A stretch of DNA of 64,000 nt from Arthrobacter sp. Y81 (GTDB lineage Bacteria > Actinomycetota > Actinomycetes > Actinomycetales > Micrococcaceae), in NCBI RefSeq assembly GCF_002929335.1, contig NZ_PJIL01000004.1, positions 215,818 to 279,817 of the forward strand. Direction: 5' to 3'. The translations under genes and the position numbers were made by a program. Position 1 is the first letter of the stretch. Every line of letters starts with the position of its first letter. Below are positions 25,471-34,154 of the stretch, in pieces. Under the pieces are notes generated by a model, which was not told the DNA's origin, made no database searches, and saw only the letters and a program-made list of their open reading frames with translations.

Positions 25471-26442
25471 ATGAGCAGCACCGCAAGAGACCTGGTTCCG
25501 CCCGAAGCCAGGGCGCCCGAGGGCGCTCCCGTCAGGCGGGCCAAGGGCGGGCGGGTCCGCCGCCTGTCCGGACGCGACAAGCTTGTCTTGTCGCTGATGG
25601 TGGGCATTCCCACCCTGATCGAGCTGACGCTCGTATGGCTGCCGACGCTGATGTCGGTGGGCCTCAGTTTCACCCGGTGGAACGGCCTGGACCTGGGCGC
25701 CATCCGCCCGGCTGGCCTGGACAACTACCAGTACGTCACCCAGGATTACCCGCCGTTCTGGCCCGCCGTGCAGCACAACCTGCTGTGGCTCTTGTTCCTG
25801 GCCCTCGTGGCCACCCCGCTGGGGTTGCTGCTGGCCGTGCTTCTGGACCAGAACATCCGCGGCAGCAAGATCTACCAGAGCATTTTCTTTGCGCCGGTCA
25901 TGCTCTCGCTGGCCCTCATCGGCATCATCTGGCAGCTCTTCTACCAGCGGGACAACGGGCTGCTGAACTTCCTCCTGGGCACCGCCGGGACGCCGCAGGC
26001 CGTGGACTGGTTCGGGGACTCCTCCGTCAATATCTGGGCCGCGATGATAGCGGCCACGTGGCGGCATGCCGGGTATGTCATGCTCCTCTACCTGGCCGGG
26101 CTCAAGGGGGTTGACCCCAGCCTCAAGGAGGCCGCGGCCATTGACGGGGCCAACGGCTTCCAGACCTTTTTCCGTGTGGTCTTTCCCGCCATGCGGCCCA
26201 TCAACATCGTGATTGTGGTCATCACCATCATCGAATCGCTGCGCGCCTTTGACGTCGTCTACGTCATCAACCGCGGCACCAACGGCCTGGAAATGCTCAG
26301 CGCCCTGGTGATCCAGAACCTCGTGGGTGAAGGACAGGTGATCGGCGTGGGCTCGGCGCTGGCCGTGGTGCTGCTGGTCATTTCCCTCGTCCCCATCGTC
26401 TTCTACCTCAGCCGCACCTTCGGCAAGGAGGGCAAAGCATGA
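25471..26442 (+). CDS. CUT1 ABC transporter permease, MalF-like (system 1)
   Basis: 323 aa, six predicted membrane helices after a basic cytoplasmic N-terminus. The coupling (EAA) loop reads GVDPSLKEAAAIDGANGFQTF (about 213-233, EAAxxDGA core). 15 bp after the binding protein, with a GAGGGAAGA site; overlaps the next permease by 4 nt. No ATPase gene accompanies the system. Confidence 0.88.
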   Translation: MSSTARDLVPPEARAPEGAPVRRAKGGRVRRLSGRDKLVLSLMVGIPTLIELTLVWLPTLMSVGLSFTRWNGLDLGAIRPAGLDNYQYVTQDYPPFWPAVQHNLLWLLFLALVATPLGLLLAVLLDQNIRGSKIYQSIFFAPVMLSLALIGIIWQLFYQRDNGLLNFLLGTAGTPQAVDWFGDSSVNIWAAMIAATWRHAGYVMLLYLAGLKGVDPSLKEAAAIDGANGFQTFFRVVFPAMRPINIVIVVITIIESLRAFDVVYVINRGTNGLEMLSALVIQNLVGEGQVIGVGSALAVVLLVISLVPIVFYLSRTFGKEGKA

Positions 26443-27350
26443 GCACCACCACACGGACCGGCAGAACCGATACCGCGGCCGGGCTCCGCTCCGGCAGCCG
26501 GCCGAAGCGCCACTACGGCACCCATATCTTCCTCACCGTCATGGCCGTTATGTGGCTGGTCCCGCTGGGCTGGTCTCTCTTCACGGCCCTCCGCCCGGTG
26601 GCGTCGACCAACGAGCACGGCTATTTCAGCCTGGCCGGCGACTTCAACTTCAACAACTTCACCCAGGCCTGGACGCAGGGCGGGTTTTCCACCTACTTTT
26701 GGAACTCCGTCATCATCACGGTCCCGGCCGTGCTGCTGACACTCTTCCTGGCGTCCCTGATGGCGTTCGCCGTGAGCCGCGTGAGCTGGAAGTTCAACAT
26801 CACGCTGCTGATCATGTTCACCGCCGGCAACCTGCTGCCGCCGCAGGTCCTCGCCGCGCCGCTGTTCGAAATGGCAAAGCATTTCGAGGTGCCGTACTCC
26901 TTCAGCGATTCCGGCAACATGCTGAATACGTACATCGTGGTGATCGCCGTCAACACGGCTTTCCAGATGGGCTTCTGCACCTTCGTGCTGTCCAACTACA
27001 TGAAAGCTCTCTCCGCCGACCTGACCGAAGCCGCGCTGGTGGACGGCGCCGGTATCTGGCGGCAGTACCGGGAGATCATCATGCCGCTGTGCCGGCCGGC
27101 GTTTGCCGCCCTCGGCACGCTGCAGGTCATCTTCATTTACAACGACTATTTCTGGCCGCTGATTTTCATCCAGAGCGGCAACCGGCTCCCGATCACCACG
27201 GCCATCAACAACCTCCAGGGCCAGTTCCTGAACAACTACAACCTCCTGGCCGCCGGTGCCGTCATCACAGTCATTCCTACCCTGGTGATCTACCTGCTCC
27301 TGCAACGGCAGTTTGTTGCAGGGCTGACTCTTGGTTCCAGCAAGGGGTAG
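26439..27350 (+). CDS. CUT1 ABC transporter permease, MalG-like (system 1)
   Basis: 303 aa with six membrane helices. The EAA loop is ADLTEAALVDGAGIWRQYRE (about 191-210). Start overlaps the upstream stop (ATGA). It ends 58 bp before the DeoR-type regulator, which reads the same way and is probably part of the operon. Confidence 0.88.
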   Translation: MSTTTRTGRTDTAAGLRSGSRPKRHYGTHIFLTVMAVMWLVPLGWSLFTALRPVASTNEHGYFSLAGDFNFNNFTQAWTQGGFSTYFWNSVIITVPAVLLTLFLASLMAFAVSRVSWKFNITLLIMFTAGNLLPPQVLAAPLFEMAKHFEVPYSFSDSGNMLNTYIVVIAVNTAFQMGFCTFVLSNYMKALSADLTEAALVDGAGIWRQYREIIMPLCRPAFAALGTLQVIFIYNDYFWPLIFIQSGNRLPITTAINNLQGQFLNNYNLLAAGAVITVIPTLVIYLLLQRQFVAGLTLGSSKG

Positions 27351-27408
27351 ACCATGATGGACTCTGACGGGGACCGCGTTCCCCCAGCCGCAGCCCGAAA
27401 GGAACTCC

Positions 27409-28200
27409 ATGCTCCCCGCAGCACGCCACCAGGCAATCGTGGACGCCGTCCAGCGCGAACGGGTGGTCCGCGTCTCGGACCTCGCCCAGCAGCTGGGTGT
27501 GTCGCTCATGACCGTCCGGCGGGACATCGAGCTGCTCGAGGAAGGCGGCCGGGTGGAGCGGATCCATGGCGGTGCCAAGCTGCCGGGCGATGCCAGCACC
27601 CATGAACCCGGTTTCGAGCAGAAGTCCACGCAGCTAACGGCGGAGAAAAGGGCCATCGCAGTTGAAGCGGCTTCCTTAGTCCACGAGGGCATGGCCGTGG
27701 GGCTGGGGGCCGGAACAACCACGTGGGCGCTGGCGAAGGAACTTGTCAACGGCCCGCGCATCACCGTGGTGACCAACTCCATCCGCATTGCCGACCTCTT
27801 CCATCACGGCTCGTCGTCCGGCGCGGGACGCTACGGCTCCACGGTGATCCTGATCGGCGGCGAGCGAACGCCGTCGGACGCGCTGGTGGGACCCATTGCG
27901 ACGGCGGCGCTCAAGCAGCTGCATCTGGACCTGCTGTTCCTGGGCGTGCACGGCATGGATCCCGATGCCGGGTTCACCACCCCCAACCTGCTGGAGGCCG
28001 AGACCGACCGTGCGTTCGTGGCGGCCTCACGCAAGGTGGTGGTGGTTGCCGACCACACCAAGTGGGGCACGCAGGGAATGAGCACCATCGCGGGGTTCGA
28101 GGAAGCCGACGAAGTCATCAGCGACGCCGGCCTCAGCGGGGAAGCGCGGCGCCTCCTCCAGGAAAGCGTCAGCCGGCTGCGGATCGTCAGCGCGGGGTAG
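27409..28200 (+). CDS. DeoR/GlpR-family transcriptional regulator
   Basis: 263 aa; GAAAGGAA upstream. N-terminal winged helix with the DeoR signature RVVRVSDLAQQLGVSLMTVR then RDIELLEEGGRVERIHGGA (about 18-56). The C-terminal DeoRC sensor resembles phosphosugar-isomerase folds: GLGAGTTTWALAKEL, TNSIRIADL, and ADHTKWG. It probably represses the upstream ABC operon until a phosphosugar is present. Convergent with the LacI gene. Confidence 0.88.
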   Translation: MLPAARHQAIVDAVQRERVVRVSDLAQQLGVSLMTVRRDIELLEEGGRVERIHGGAKLPGDASTHEPGFEQKSTQLTAEKRAIAVEAASLVHEGMAVGLGAGTTTWALAKELVNGPRITVVTNSIRIADLFHHGSSSGAGRYGSTVILIGGERTPSDALVGPIATAALKQLHLDLLFLGVHGMDPDAGFTTPNLLEAETDRAFVAASRKVVVVADHTKWGTQGMSTIAGFEEADEVISDAGLSGEARRLLQESVSRLRIVSAG

Positions 28201-28249
28201 CCCGGCCACGCGACCGCGCGGGTCGGCCGCCCGACTGCCCGGTGGCAGC

Positions 28250-29278
28250 CTAGGGGCAGCCGCAGGACTGCCTGATGCGCAGTTTCGTGGGGAACAGCCT
28301 GTGTTCTGGCGGGCTGCCCTTCGTCTCCCCCACCAACGCACTGACGGCCGCCTCGGCCATGGCGCGCACGGGCTGCTCCACCGTGGTCAGCGCGGGCCAG
28401 CTGAATTCCGCCTCTGCCGAACCGTCGAAGGACGTCAGCGCCATGTCCTGCGGCACGGAGATGCCGGCTTCGTGCAGGGCCCGGAGGATCCCGATGGCCT
28501 GCATGTCCGAGCTCGCAAAAACAGCCGTGGGGCGGCCTGCCGAAGCGACCAGGCGCTGCCCCGCCTTGTAGCCGCCCTCGCGGGTGAATTCTCCGCGGAC
28601 AACGGGGCCCTCCGGCAACCCAGCGCCGGCCAGGGCCTGAAGCCAGCCCTGCTCACGTCCGTCGAACTCGTTGGAGACGTTGGAACCCATGGCCAGTGCG
28701 ATGTTGGTGTGGCCGTGGCCGATCAGGTGCTCCACCCCGATCTTGGCTCCGGCGGCCAGATCCACGCCCACGCTGTTGAAACCGGGCGATTCGCCGCCGT
28801 GGTTGAGCAGGACCGAGGGGATCTCCGCCGATTCGAGGTCCGCCAGGTCAGGTTCAAAAAGGACACTGGCCAGCACCACTCCGTCCACCTGGCGGGCTGC
28901 CAGGTTGCGGATGTTCCGGCGTTCCTTCGCCACACTGCCGTCTGAGTTCGTCAGGAACAGCGCGAATCCGCGGTCAGCGGCGGCGTCCTCCACAGCGTGG
29001 GCCAGCAATGAAAAGAATGGGTTGCTGTTGTCCGGAATGATCAGGCCGATGGTCTCACTGGACCCTAGTTTCAGCGCGCGTGCGGCGGCGTTGGGGCGGT
29101 AGCCCAGGACGCGGATTGCGTCCTGGACCTTCGCCTCAGTGGCCGGCGCAACCCGTTTGGGCCCGCCGTTCACGACGTAACTGACCACAGCCGTGCTCAC
29201 GCCTGCATAGCGGGCAACATCCTTGCGGGTTACCGGGCTTCGGGGCGGGTGGGTTGCGGAAGTGGTCATGGAGTACAT
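28250..29278 (-). CDS. LacI-family transcriptional regulator
   Basis: 342 aa. N-terminal LacI helix-turn-helix VTRKDVARYAGVSTAVVSYV (about 16-35) and hinge helix GYRPNAAARALKLGSSETIG, then the periplasmic-binding-type sensor (FALFLTNSDGS, DGVVLASVLFEPD, LTSFDGSAEAEFSWPALTTV). Lies 5 bp after the oxidoreductase gene, so they are cotranscribed. It is likely to control this pair and the divergent galactoside operon through the palindromes at 30562-30658. Start at 29278 has GGGTGG 9 nt upstream; ATG 29269 is possible. Confidence 0.88.
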   Translation of the reverse strand: MYSMTTSATHPPRSPVTRKDVARYAGVSTAVVSYVVNGGPKRVAPATEAKVQDAIRVLGYRPNAAARALKLGSSETIGLIIPDNSNPFFSLLAHAVEDAAADRGFALFLTNSDGSVAKERRNIRNLAARQVDGVVLASVLFEPDLADLESAEIPSVLLNHGGESPGFNSVGVDLAAGAKIGVEHLIGHGHTNIALAMGSNVSNEFDGREQGWLQALAGAGLPEGPVVRGEFTREGGYKAGQRLVASAGRPTAVFASSDMQAIGILRALHEAGISVPQDMALTSFDGSAEAEFSWPALTTVEQPVRAMAEAAVSALVGETKGSPPEHRLFPTKLRIRQSCGCP

Positions 29279-29283
29279 GCTAG

Positions 29284-30486
29284 CTATCCACCCTGCGGTG
29301 CGTCGCCAAAGTCGCGGATGGGAAGGCGTTCGCCGTTCCGTTGGGCCGAGGCGTGCGCCACGATCCCGGGAAGGGTGAACCGCGCGGCAACCCAGGCATT
29401 GATGGGCGGGAGCGTCCCTTCGTTGACCGCGGTCACAAAGTCGTCCACCAGGAACTGGTGGCTTCCCTCGTGCCCGTTCGGGGCGCCACGGAATTCCTCC
29501 GGCAGGCGGCTGCGGTCGTGTACGGGAGCAAGGCCGGAGATGAAGGCGTCCCGCAGTTCGGGTGCGACGTCCGCCAACGACGGGTCATCGAGCGGGATGC
29601 TGGGCTTGGTCTCCACCTGTTCAGAGATGTCGTGGACATTCTCCTTGTCCTGCCACACCGTGACCTTGGCGAGCTGCTCGAAGCTGGCTTCGGTGCCGAA
29701 GAAACGGAACCGCGACTCCCGGATGTGGGACGGGTAGCCGACGCGGCGCATCTCGTTGGTGCGCATGGCACCGCCGTCGTTCAGTTCAAAAAGCGCCGTG
29801 GCGTTGGAGAAGTCGTTGTCGAACATGCTCACGTCCCTGTCGAAGACACCGTCCCCCCGGTCGTCCTTGACGCCGATGCAGCTGACACTGACCGCGTGGG
29901 CGGGCAGGGCACCCAGGACACCGCCGATTGCGTGGGTGGGGTACAGCATCGGCGGGTAGCTCGCCGTCGCCTTCCATGCGTCTCCGCCGCTGTACTGGTA
30001 GGCGTCATAGAAGCCGAGGTCCATGTCGTGGACGTAGTCGCCCTCGCTATAGAAGATCCGGCCGAACTTGCCGGCGGCGTGCTGGTTGCGCGCGTAGACC
30101 GTGGCCGGGTTGTAGTAGCTTGTCTCGCCCATGGCGTAGACGAGCCCGGTTTCCTTCACGGCCTCGATGATGCGTTCGATCTCGTCTTCCGAAACAGCCA
30201 TGGGGACAGCGGAGTAGACATGCTTGCCGGCGCGCAGCGCCTGCTCCACCAGCGGCCCGTGGGTCCAGCGCTGCGTAAAAATGGCGACGGCGTCGACGTC
30301 GGACGCCAGCAGCTCCTCGAAGCTCGCCTTGGTGCCGTCGAGCCCCCAGTGCTCCAGCGCGGCGGCGGCGCGTTCCGGCCGCTCGTCAACGACATAAACC
30401 TCGCTCACGCCCGGGTGGAGCTTGAAGAGGTGGGCAAAGTGGCCGCCGAACTGTCCGACGCCGACGACTCCGATAGAAAACGTCAT
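29284..30486 (-). CDS. Gfo/Idh/MocA-family oxidoreductase
   Basis: 400 aa. N-terminal Rossmann fold FSIGVVGVGQFGGHFAHL, the HVYSAVPMAVS segment (usually EKP in the family; here AVP, so the catalytic Lys of that motif is absent), GETSYYNPATVYARNQHAAG, and a C-terminal substrate domain with MLYPTHAIGGVLGAL (His as in family dehydrogenases). It probably oxidises or reduces a sugar or glycoside with NAD(P). It is divergent from an alpha-galactosidase operon, so a galactoside-derived substrate is inferred. AGGAAAGG upstream of the ATG. Confidence 0.85.
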   Translation of the reverse strand: MTFSIGVVGVGQFGGHFAHLFKLHPGVSEVYVVDERPERAAAALEHWGLDGTKASFEELLASDVDAVAIFTQRWTHGPLVEQALRAGKHVYSAVPMAVSEDEIERIIEAVKETGLVYAMGETSYYNPATVYARNQHAAGKFGRIFYSEGDYVHDMDLGFYDAYQYSGGDAWKATASYPPMLYPTHAIGGVLGALPAHAVSVSCIGVKDDRGDGVFDRDVSMFDNDFSNATALFELNDGGAMRTNEMRRVGYPSHIRESRFRFFGTEASFEQLAKVTVWQDKENVHDISEQVETKPSIPLDDPSLADVAPELRDAFISGLAPVHDRSRLPEEFRGAPNGHEGSHQFLVDDFVTAVNEGTLPPINAWVAARFTLPGIVAHASAQRNGERLPIRDFGDAPQGG

Positions 30487-30561
30487 TGATTACCTTTCCT
30501 GGTTGCCCGCAGGTCCGGGCATGAAGAGCCCCGTGCGGGCCTGCCGAAAGTCTTTCACCGC

Positions 30562-30596
30562 AATCTACTCGAGTCAACAGATTGAGAACGTTTCAA
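30562..30596. promoter_or_regulatory. candidate LacI-type operators in the divergent promoter
   Basis: AATCTACTCGAGT (30562-30574) shares its first ten bases with the palindrome at 30639. TTGAGAACGTTTCAA (30582-30596) is a near-palindrome centred on AACGTT, typical of LacI-family sites. Both lie between the oxidoreductase and the ABC operon. Confidence 0.5.
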
Positions 30597-30638
30597 AGGT
30601 AACTTTCAATGTTTTCAAGAGATAAGGCTTGCTCTACC

Positions 30639-30658
30639 AAATCTACTCGTGTAGATTT
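30639..30658. promoter_or_regulatory. palindromic operator AAATCTAC-TCGT-GTAGATTT
   Basis: 8-bp perfect arms with a 4-bp CG-containing centre, 44 bp before the permease start. Together with the related half-type copy at 30562 it is the best operator candidate for the LacI regulator at 28250-29278. Confidence 0.6.
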
Positions 30659-30667
30659 CTATCCAGT

Positions 30668-30683
30668 TGTTACCCACATCACA
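30668..30683. promoter_or_regulatory. CRP-like site before the galactoside operon
   Basis: TGTTA-CCCACA-TCACA matches 9 of 10 fixed bases of TGTGA-N6-TCACA. It ends just before the ribosome-binding site GGAAAGGG of the first permease. Confidence 0.4.
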
Positions 30684-30701
30684 GTCAGGAAAGGGTCGAA
30701 G

Positions 30702-31658
30702 ATGACCACCCTTACCAAGCAGCAACAGGACCCGGCAGCACGGGCCCGCCGCCCCAAGGCAGCGAAACCTGTCCAGAAGAGCCTCATCCACCGCCTCGGC
30801 GACTTGAAGGTGGCACTGTTCTTCATCTTCCCGGCGATGATCGGGTTTGTTCTCTTTTATTTGATCCCCACCATCCGGGGCGTCTACCTCAGCTTTACCG
30901 AGTACAGCATCCTGGGTGAGCCCACCTGGATCGGTATGAAGAACTACACCGCCATGCTCGGCGATGAACTGTTCTGGAACGCCATGGCAGTCACCGTCCA
31001 GTACGTCGGGCTGAACATCGGATTCCAGACCCTGATCGCCCTCGGACTGGCACTCCTGATGCACCGGGTGGCAAAGTCCACCTTTATCCGGGGCGCGCTG
31101 CTGCTTCCCTTCCTCGTGGCGAACGTGATCGTCGCCCTCCTGTGGTTCTGGATGCTCGACTACCAGATGGGCATCGTCAACGAAATCATCAACTGGATGG
31201 GCCTGCCGCGCATCGCCTTCTTCGGCAGCGAGCAGTGGGCCATTCCCACCATCGCCGCCGTCAACGTCTGGCGCCACATGGGCTACACCGCCCTGCTGAT
31301 CTTCGCCGGGCTCCAGTCGATCCCCAACCACGTCTACGAGGTTGCATCGCTCGACGGCTCATCCGCCACCCGGACCTTCTGGAGCATCACCATGCCGCTC
31401 CTGCGCCCTGTCATGGTGCTCGTGCTGGTGGTCACCGTGATCGGGTCCTTCCAGGTGTTCGACACGGTGGCCGTCACCACCGCCGGCGGCCCCATCAACG
31501 CCTCCCGCGTCATCCAGATGTACATCTACCAAAAGGCCTTCGGCGAATCGGACTTCGGCTACGCCTCGGCACTGTCCGTCATTCTCTTCCTCATTCTTGC
31601 CCTGGTGGCCTTCGTGCAAATGAAGTTCCTCAAGGGCAACGAATCGGATCTGGACTAA
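30702..31658 (+). CDS. CUT1 ABC transporter permease, MalF-like (system 2)
   Basis: 318 aa, six membrane helices. EAA loop ESPN-type: IPNHVYEVASLDGSSATRTF (about 207-226). Start ATG 30702 has GGAAAGGG 9 nt upstream; the open frame extends to 30609 through the operator region. First gene of the operon permease-permease-binding protein-alpha-galactosidase, an order different from system 1. Confidence 0.88.
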   Translation: MTTLTKQQQDPAARARRPKAAKPVQKSLIHRLGDLKVALFFIFPAMIGFVLFYLIPTIRGVYLSFTEYSILGEPTWIGMKNYTAMLGDELFWNAMAVTVQYVGLNIGFQTLIALGLALLMHRVAKSTFIRGALLLPFLVANVIVALLWFWMLDYQMGIVNEIINWMGLPRIAFFGSEQWAIPTIAAVNVWRHMGYTALLIFAGLQSIPNHVYEVASLDGSSATRTFWSITMPLLRPVMVLVLVVTVIGSFQVFDTVAVTTAGGPINASRVIQMYIYQKAFGESDFGYASALSVILFLILALVAFVQMKFLKGNESDLD

Positions 31659-31670
31659 GGAACCCCAGCC

Positions 31671-32600
31671 ATGAGCACCTCAACACTTACCCGCAAGAAG
31701 TCCGTCAACATCGTTCCCGTCAAGAAGCCGGTCAACTGGCGCCGCGTCGGAGCCTGGGCCCTCGTGGCCGTCGCCGTAGCTGTCACCGTGGCGCCCTTCC
31801 TCTGGATGCTGCGGACGGCGCTGTCGAGCAACCATTCCCTGGCAGCCAACGCGGGCAACCTGCTCCCCGCGGACTTCAGCCTCGGCGCCTTCAAACGGGT
31901 CCTCGGGATGCAGACCCCGGAAGAGGCCATCGCGGAAGGAGGCTCGGGAGCAGCGATCAACTTCTGGCTCTACCTGCGGAACTCGGTCATCTTCGCCACC
32001 GTCACCACCGCCGGACAGGTCTTCTTCAGTGCGATGGCCGCCTACGCCTTCTCCCGGCTCCGCTGGCCCGGACGGAACGTGGTGTTCAGCCTCTTCCTGG
32101 CCACGATGATGGTCCCGCCGATCTTCACCGCGCTGCCCAACTTCCTCATGATCAAGAACCTGGGGCTGCTCAACACGTTCGCCGGCATGACGCTGCCGTT
32201 CCTGTTCATGACCCCGTTCGCCATCTTCTTCCTGCGACAGTTCTTCCTCAGCATGTCCCGGGAAGTCGAGGAAGCCGCCATGCTCGACGGCGCCAAGCAC
32301 CTCCGTATCTTCTTCCAGATCGTCCTCCCCAACGCCGCCGCACCCCTGGCCACCCTGGCCCTGCTGACGTTCATCGGCCAGTGGAACGAGTACTTCTGGC
32401 CGCTGCTGGTGGGCCAGGACGAAAGCGTCCGTGTCCTCACCGTCGGCCTGGGCGTCTTCAAGTCCCAGTCCCCGCAGGGCGCCCCTGACTGGACCGGACT
32501 GATGGCCGCAACCCTGGTGGCCGCCATCCCGGTGCTGCTGCTGTTCATCGCCTTCGGCAAGAAGGTAGTGAACTCCATCGGCTTCTCCGGCATCAAGTAA
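31671..32600 (+). CDS. CUT1 ABC transporter permease, MalG-like (system 2)
   Basis: 309 aa with six membrane helices; EAA loop SREVEEAAMLDGAKHLRIFF (about 199-218). 12 bp after the first permease with AAGGAACCCC as the binding site. The segment GFKSQSPQ-like LGVFKSQSPQGAPDWTGLMA near the C-terminus is typical of MalG-type proteins. Confidence 0.88.
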   Translation: MSTSTLTRKKSVNIVPVKKPVNWRRVGAWALVAVAVAVTVAPFLWMLRTALSSNHSLAANAGNLLPADFSLGAFKRVLGMQTPEEAIAEGGSGAAINFWLYLRNSVIFATVTTAGQVFFSAMAAYAFSRLRWPGRNVVFSLFLATMMVPPIFTALPNFLMIKNLGLLNTFAGMTLPFLFMTPFAIFFLRQFFLSMSREVEEAAMLDGAKHLRIFFQIVLPNAAAPLATLALLTFIGQWNEYFWPLLVGQDESVRVLTVGLGVFKSQSPQGAPDWTGLMAATLVAAIPVLLLFIAFGKKVVNSIGFSGIK

Positions 32601-32649
32601 TCCCCTTCACTTTCACCCCCTCCCCTGAAACACCCTCGAAAGGTCCATC

Positions 32650-33990
32650 ATGAAGAAAACCATCGGCGCCGCAGCTGTCGCCGCAGCCATCGCGCTCTCC
32701 CTCTCGGCCTGCGGCGGCGGAAGTCCCGCCTCCAGCGAAGCCAAGGGCGAGATCAACTACTGGCTGTGGGACGCCAACCAGCTCCCCGCCTACCAGCAGT
32801 GTGCAGACGACTTCACCAAGGCCAACCCGGACATCAAGGTCAAGATCACCCAGCGCGGCTGGGACGACTACTGGACCACGCTCACCAACGGCTTCGTCGC
32901 CGGCACCGCCCCTGATGTCTTCACCAACCACCTCTCGAAGTACCCCGAATACGCCGCAAAGAAGCAGCTTCTCTCCCTCGATGACGCCGTCTCCAAGGAT
33001 GGCATCAAGCTGGACAGCTACACCAAGGGCCTCCCCGAGCTCTGGGTCGGCCAGGACGGCAAGCGCTACGGCCTGCCCAAGGACTGGGACACCGTAGGCC
33101 TGTTCTACAACACGGCCCTGACCGACTCTGCCGGCATCAGCGCCGAAGACATGGCCAGCCTGGACTGGAACCCCTCCGACGGCGGCAGCTACGAGAAGAC
33201 CATCGCCCACCTGACCGTGGACAAGAACGGCGTGCGCGGCGACGAAGCGGGCTTCGACAAGAACAACGTGGCCACCTACGGCCTGGGCCTGGCAGGCAGC
33301 GGCTCCGGCCAGGGCCAGACCGAGTGGAGCTTCCTGAGTGCCACCACGGGATGGACCCACACGGACAAGAACCCCTGGGGCACCAAGTTCAACTACGACG
33401 ACCCCAAGTTCCAGGAAACCATCGCCTGGTGGGCCGGCCTCGTCGAGAAGGGCTACATGCCCAAGCTGGAAACCACTGTCGGCGCCAGCCTTGCCGACAA
33501 CTTTGGTGCCGGCAAGGCCGCCATCAACACCACCGGCGACTGGCTGATCGGCCAGTACCAGAGCTACAAGGGCGTGAAAACCGCGTTCGCCCCCACCCCC
33601 AAGGGCCCCGACGGCAAGCGCGCCAGCATGTTCAACGGCCTGGCCGACTCCATCTGGGCCGGCACCAAGAACCCGGCTGCATCCGTCAAGTGGGTTGAAT
33701 ACCTCGCCTCCACCGATTGCCAGGACGTTGTGGCCTCCAAGGCCGTAGTCTTCCCCGCCATCACCAGCTCCTCCGAGAAGGCAGCCGAGGCGTTCAAGGC
33801 CAAGGGCACCGATGTCTCGGCCTTCACCACGCACGTCAAGGAAGGCACCACCTTCCTCTTCCCCATCGCGGACAAAGCGGCCAAAGTTGATGGCATCATG
33901 AAGCCTGCGATGGACGCCGTGCTCTCCGGCAAGAAGCCTGCCAGCTCCTTGACCGAAGCCAACAACCAGGTGAACGCCCTCTTCAAGTAG
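32650..33990 (+). CDS. CUT1 ABC transporter sugar-binding lipoprotein (system 2)
   Basis: 446 aa. Sec signal peptide MKKTIGAAAVAAAIALSLSA with lipobox LSAC (Cys21). Family 1 solute-binding features: INYWLWDANQLPAYQQCADD, TNHLSKYPEYAAKKQLLSLD, YGLPKDWDTVGLFYNTAL and a Trp-rich ligand region (GWTHTDKNPWG, TIAWWAGLVEKGY). Probably binds a galactoside such as melibiose, raffinose or a related oligosaccharide, inferred from the adjacent alpha-galactosidase. Followed by two strong hairpins. Confidence 0.88.
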   Translation: MKKTIGAAAVAAAIALSLSACGGGSPASSEAKGEINYWLWDANQLPAYQQCADDFTKANPDIKVKITQRGWDDYWTTLTNGFVAGTAPDVFTNHLSKYPEYAAKKQLLSLDDAVSKDGIKLDSYTKGLPELWVGQDGKRYGLPKDWDTVGLFYNTALTDSAGISAEDMASLDWNPSDGGSYEKTIAHLTVDKNGVRGDEAGFDKNNVATYGLGLAGSGSGQGQTEWSFLSATTGWTHTDKNPWGTKFNYDDPKFQETIAWWAGLVEKGYMPKLETTVGASLADNFGAGKAAINTTGDWLIGQYQSYKGVKTAFAPTPKGPDGKRASMFNGLADSIWAGTKNPAASVKWVEYLASTDCQDVVASKAVVFPAITSSSEKAAEAFKAKGTDVSAFTTHVKEGTTFLFPIADKAAKVDGIMKPAMDAVLSGKKPASSLTEANNQVNALFK

Positions 33991-34002
33991 GCCGAACCTG
34001 AC

Positions 34003-34028
34003 GTGGCTGCGTAAGTGGTCGCAGCCAC
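34003..34028 (+). terminator. first hairpin after the system 2 binding protein
   Basis: GTGGCTGCG / CGCAGCCAC, 9-bp perfect stem with an 8-nt loop, starting 13 bp after the binding-protein stop. There is no T-run, so it may stabilise the upstream message or attenuate rather than terminate. Confidence 0.5.
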
Positions 34029-34029
34029 A

Positions 34030-34077
34030 CCCCCGGGTGCCGCTGTTTCTTCCTCGCGAAGCAGCGGCACCCGGGGG
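34030..34077 (+). terminator. second, 16-bp hairpin before the alpha-galactosidase
   Basis: CCCCCGGGTGCCGCTG and CAGCGGCACCCGGGGG form a perfect 16-bp stem with a 16-nt loop. With the preceding hairpin it probably lowers expression of the alpha-galactosidase relative to the binding protein, as seen for other sugar ABC operons. Confidence 0.55.
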
Positions 34078-34154
34078 AACCCAACACCACATTCAGAAGA
34101 ATCCGACGGAGCAGCGTCACATACGCTGACCGTCACAACGAAAGAGAACGCCCT

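Noticed and set aside
24457..26454. A 665-codon open frame on the minus strand
   Set aside because: It lies opposite the clear binding-protein and permease genes, has the composition of a GC-rich antisense frame (His/Gly/Arg/Glu-rich, no domain), and no ribosome-binding site.
28204..28228. Hairpin CGACC-GCGCG-GGTCG between the DeoR and LacI genes as terminator
   Set aside because: Only a 5-bp core stem and no T-run on either strand.
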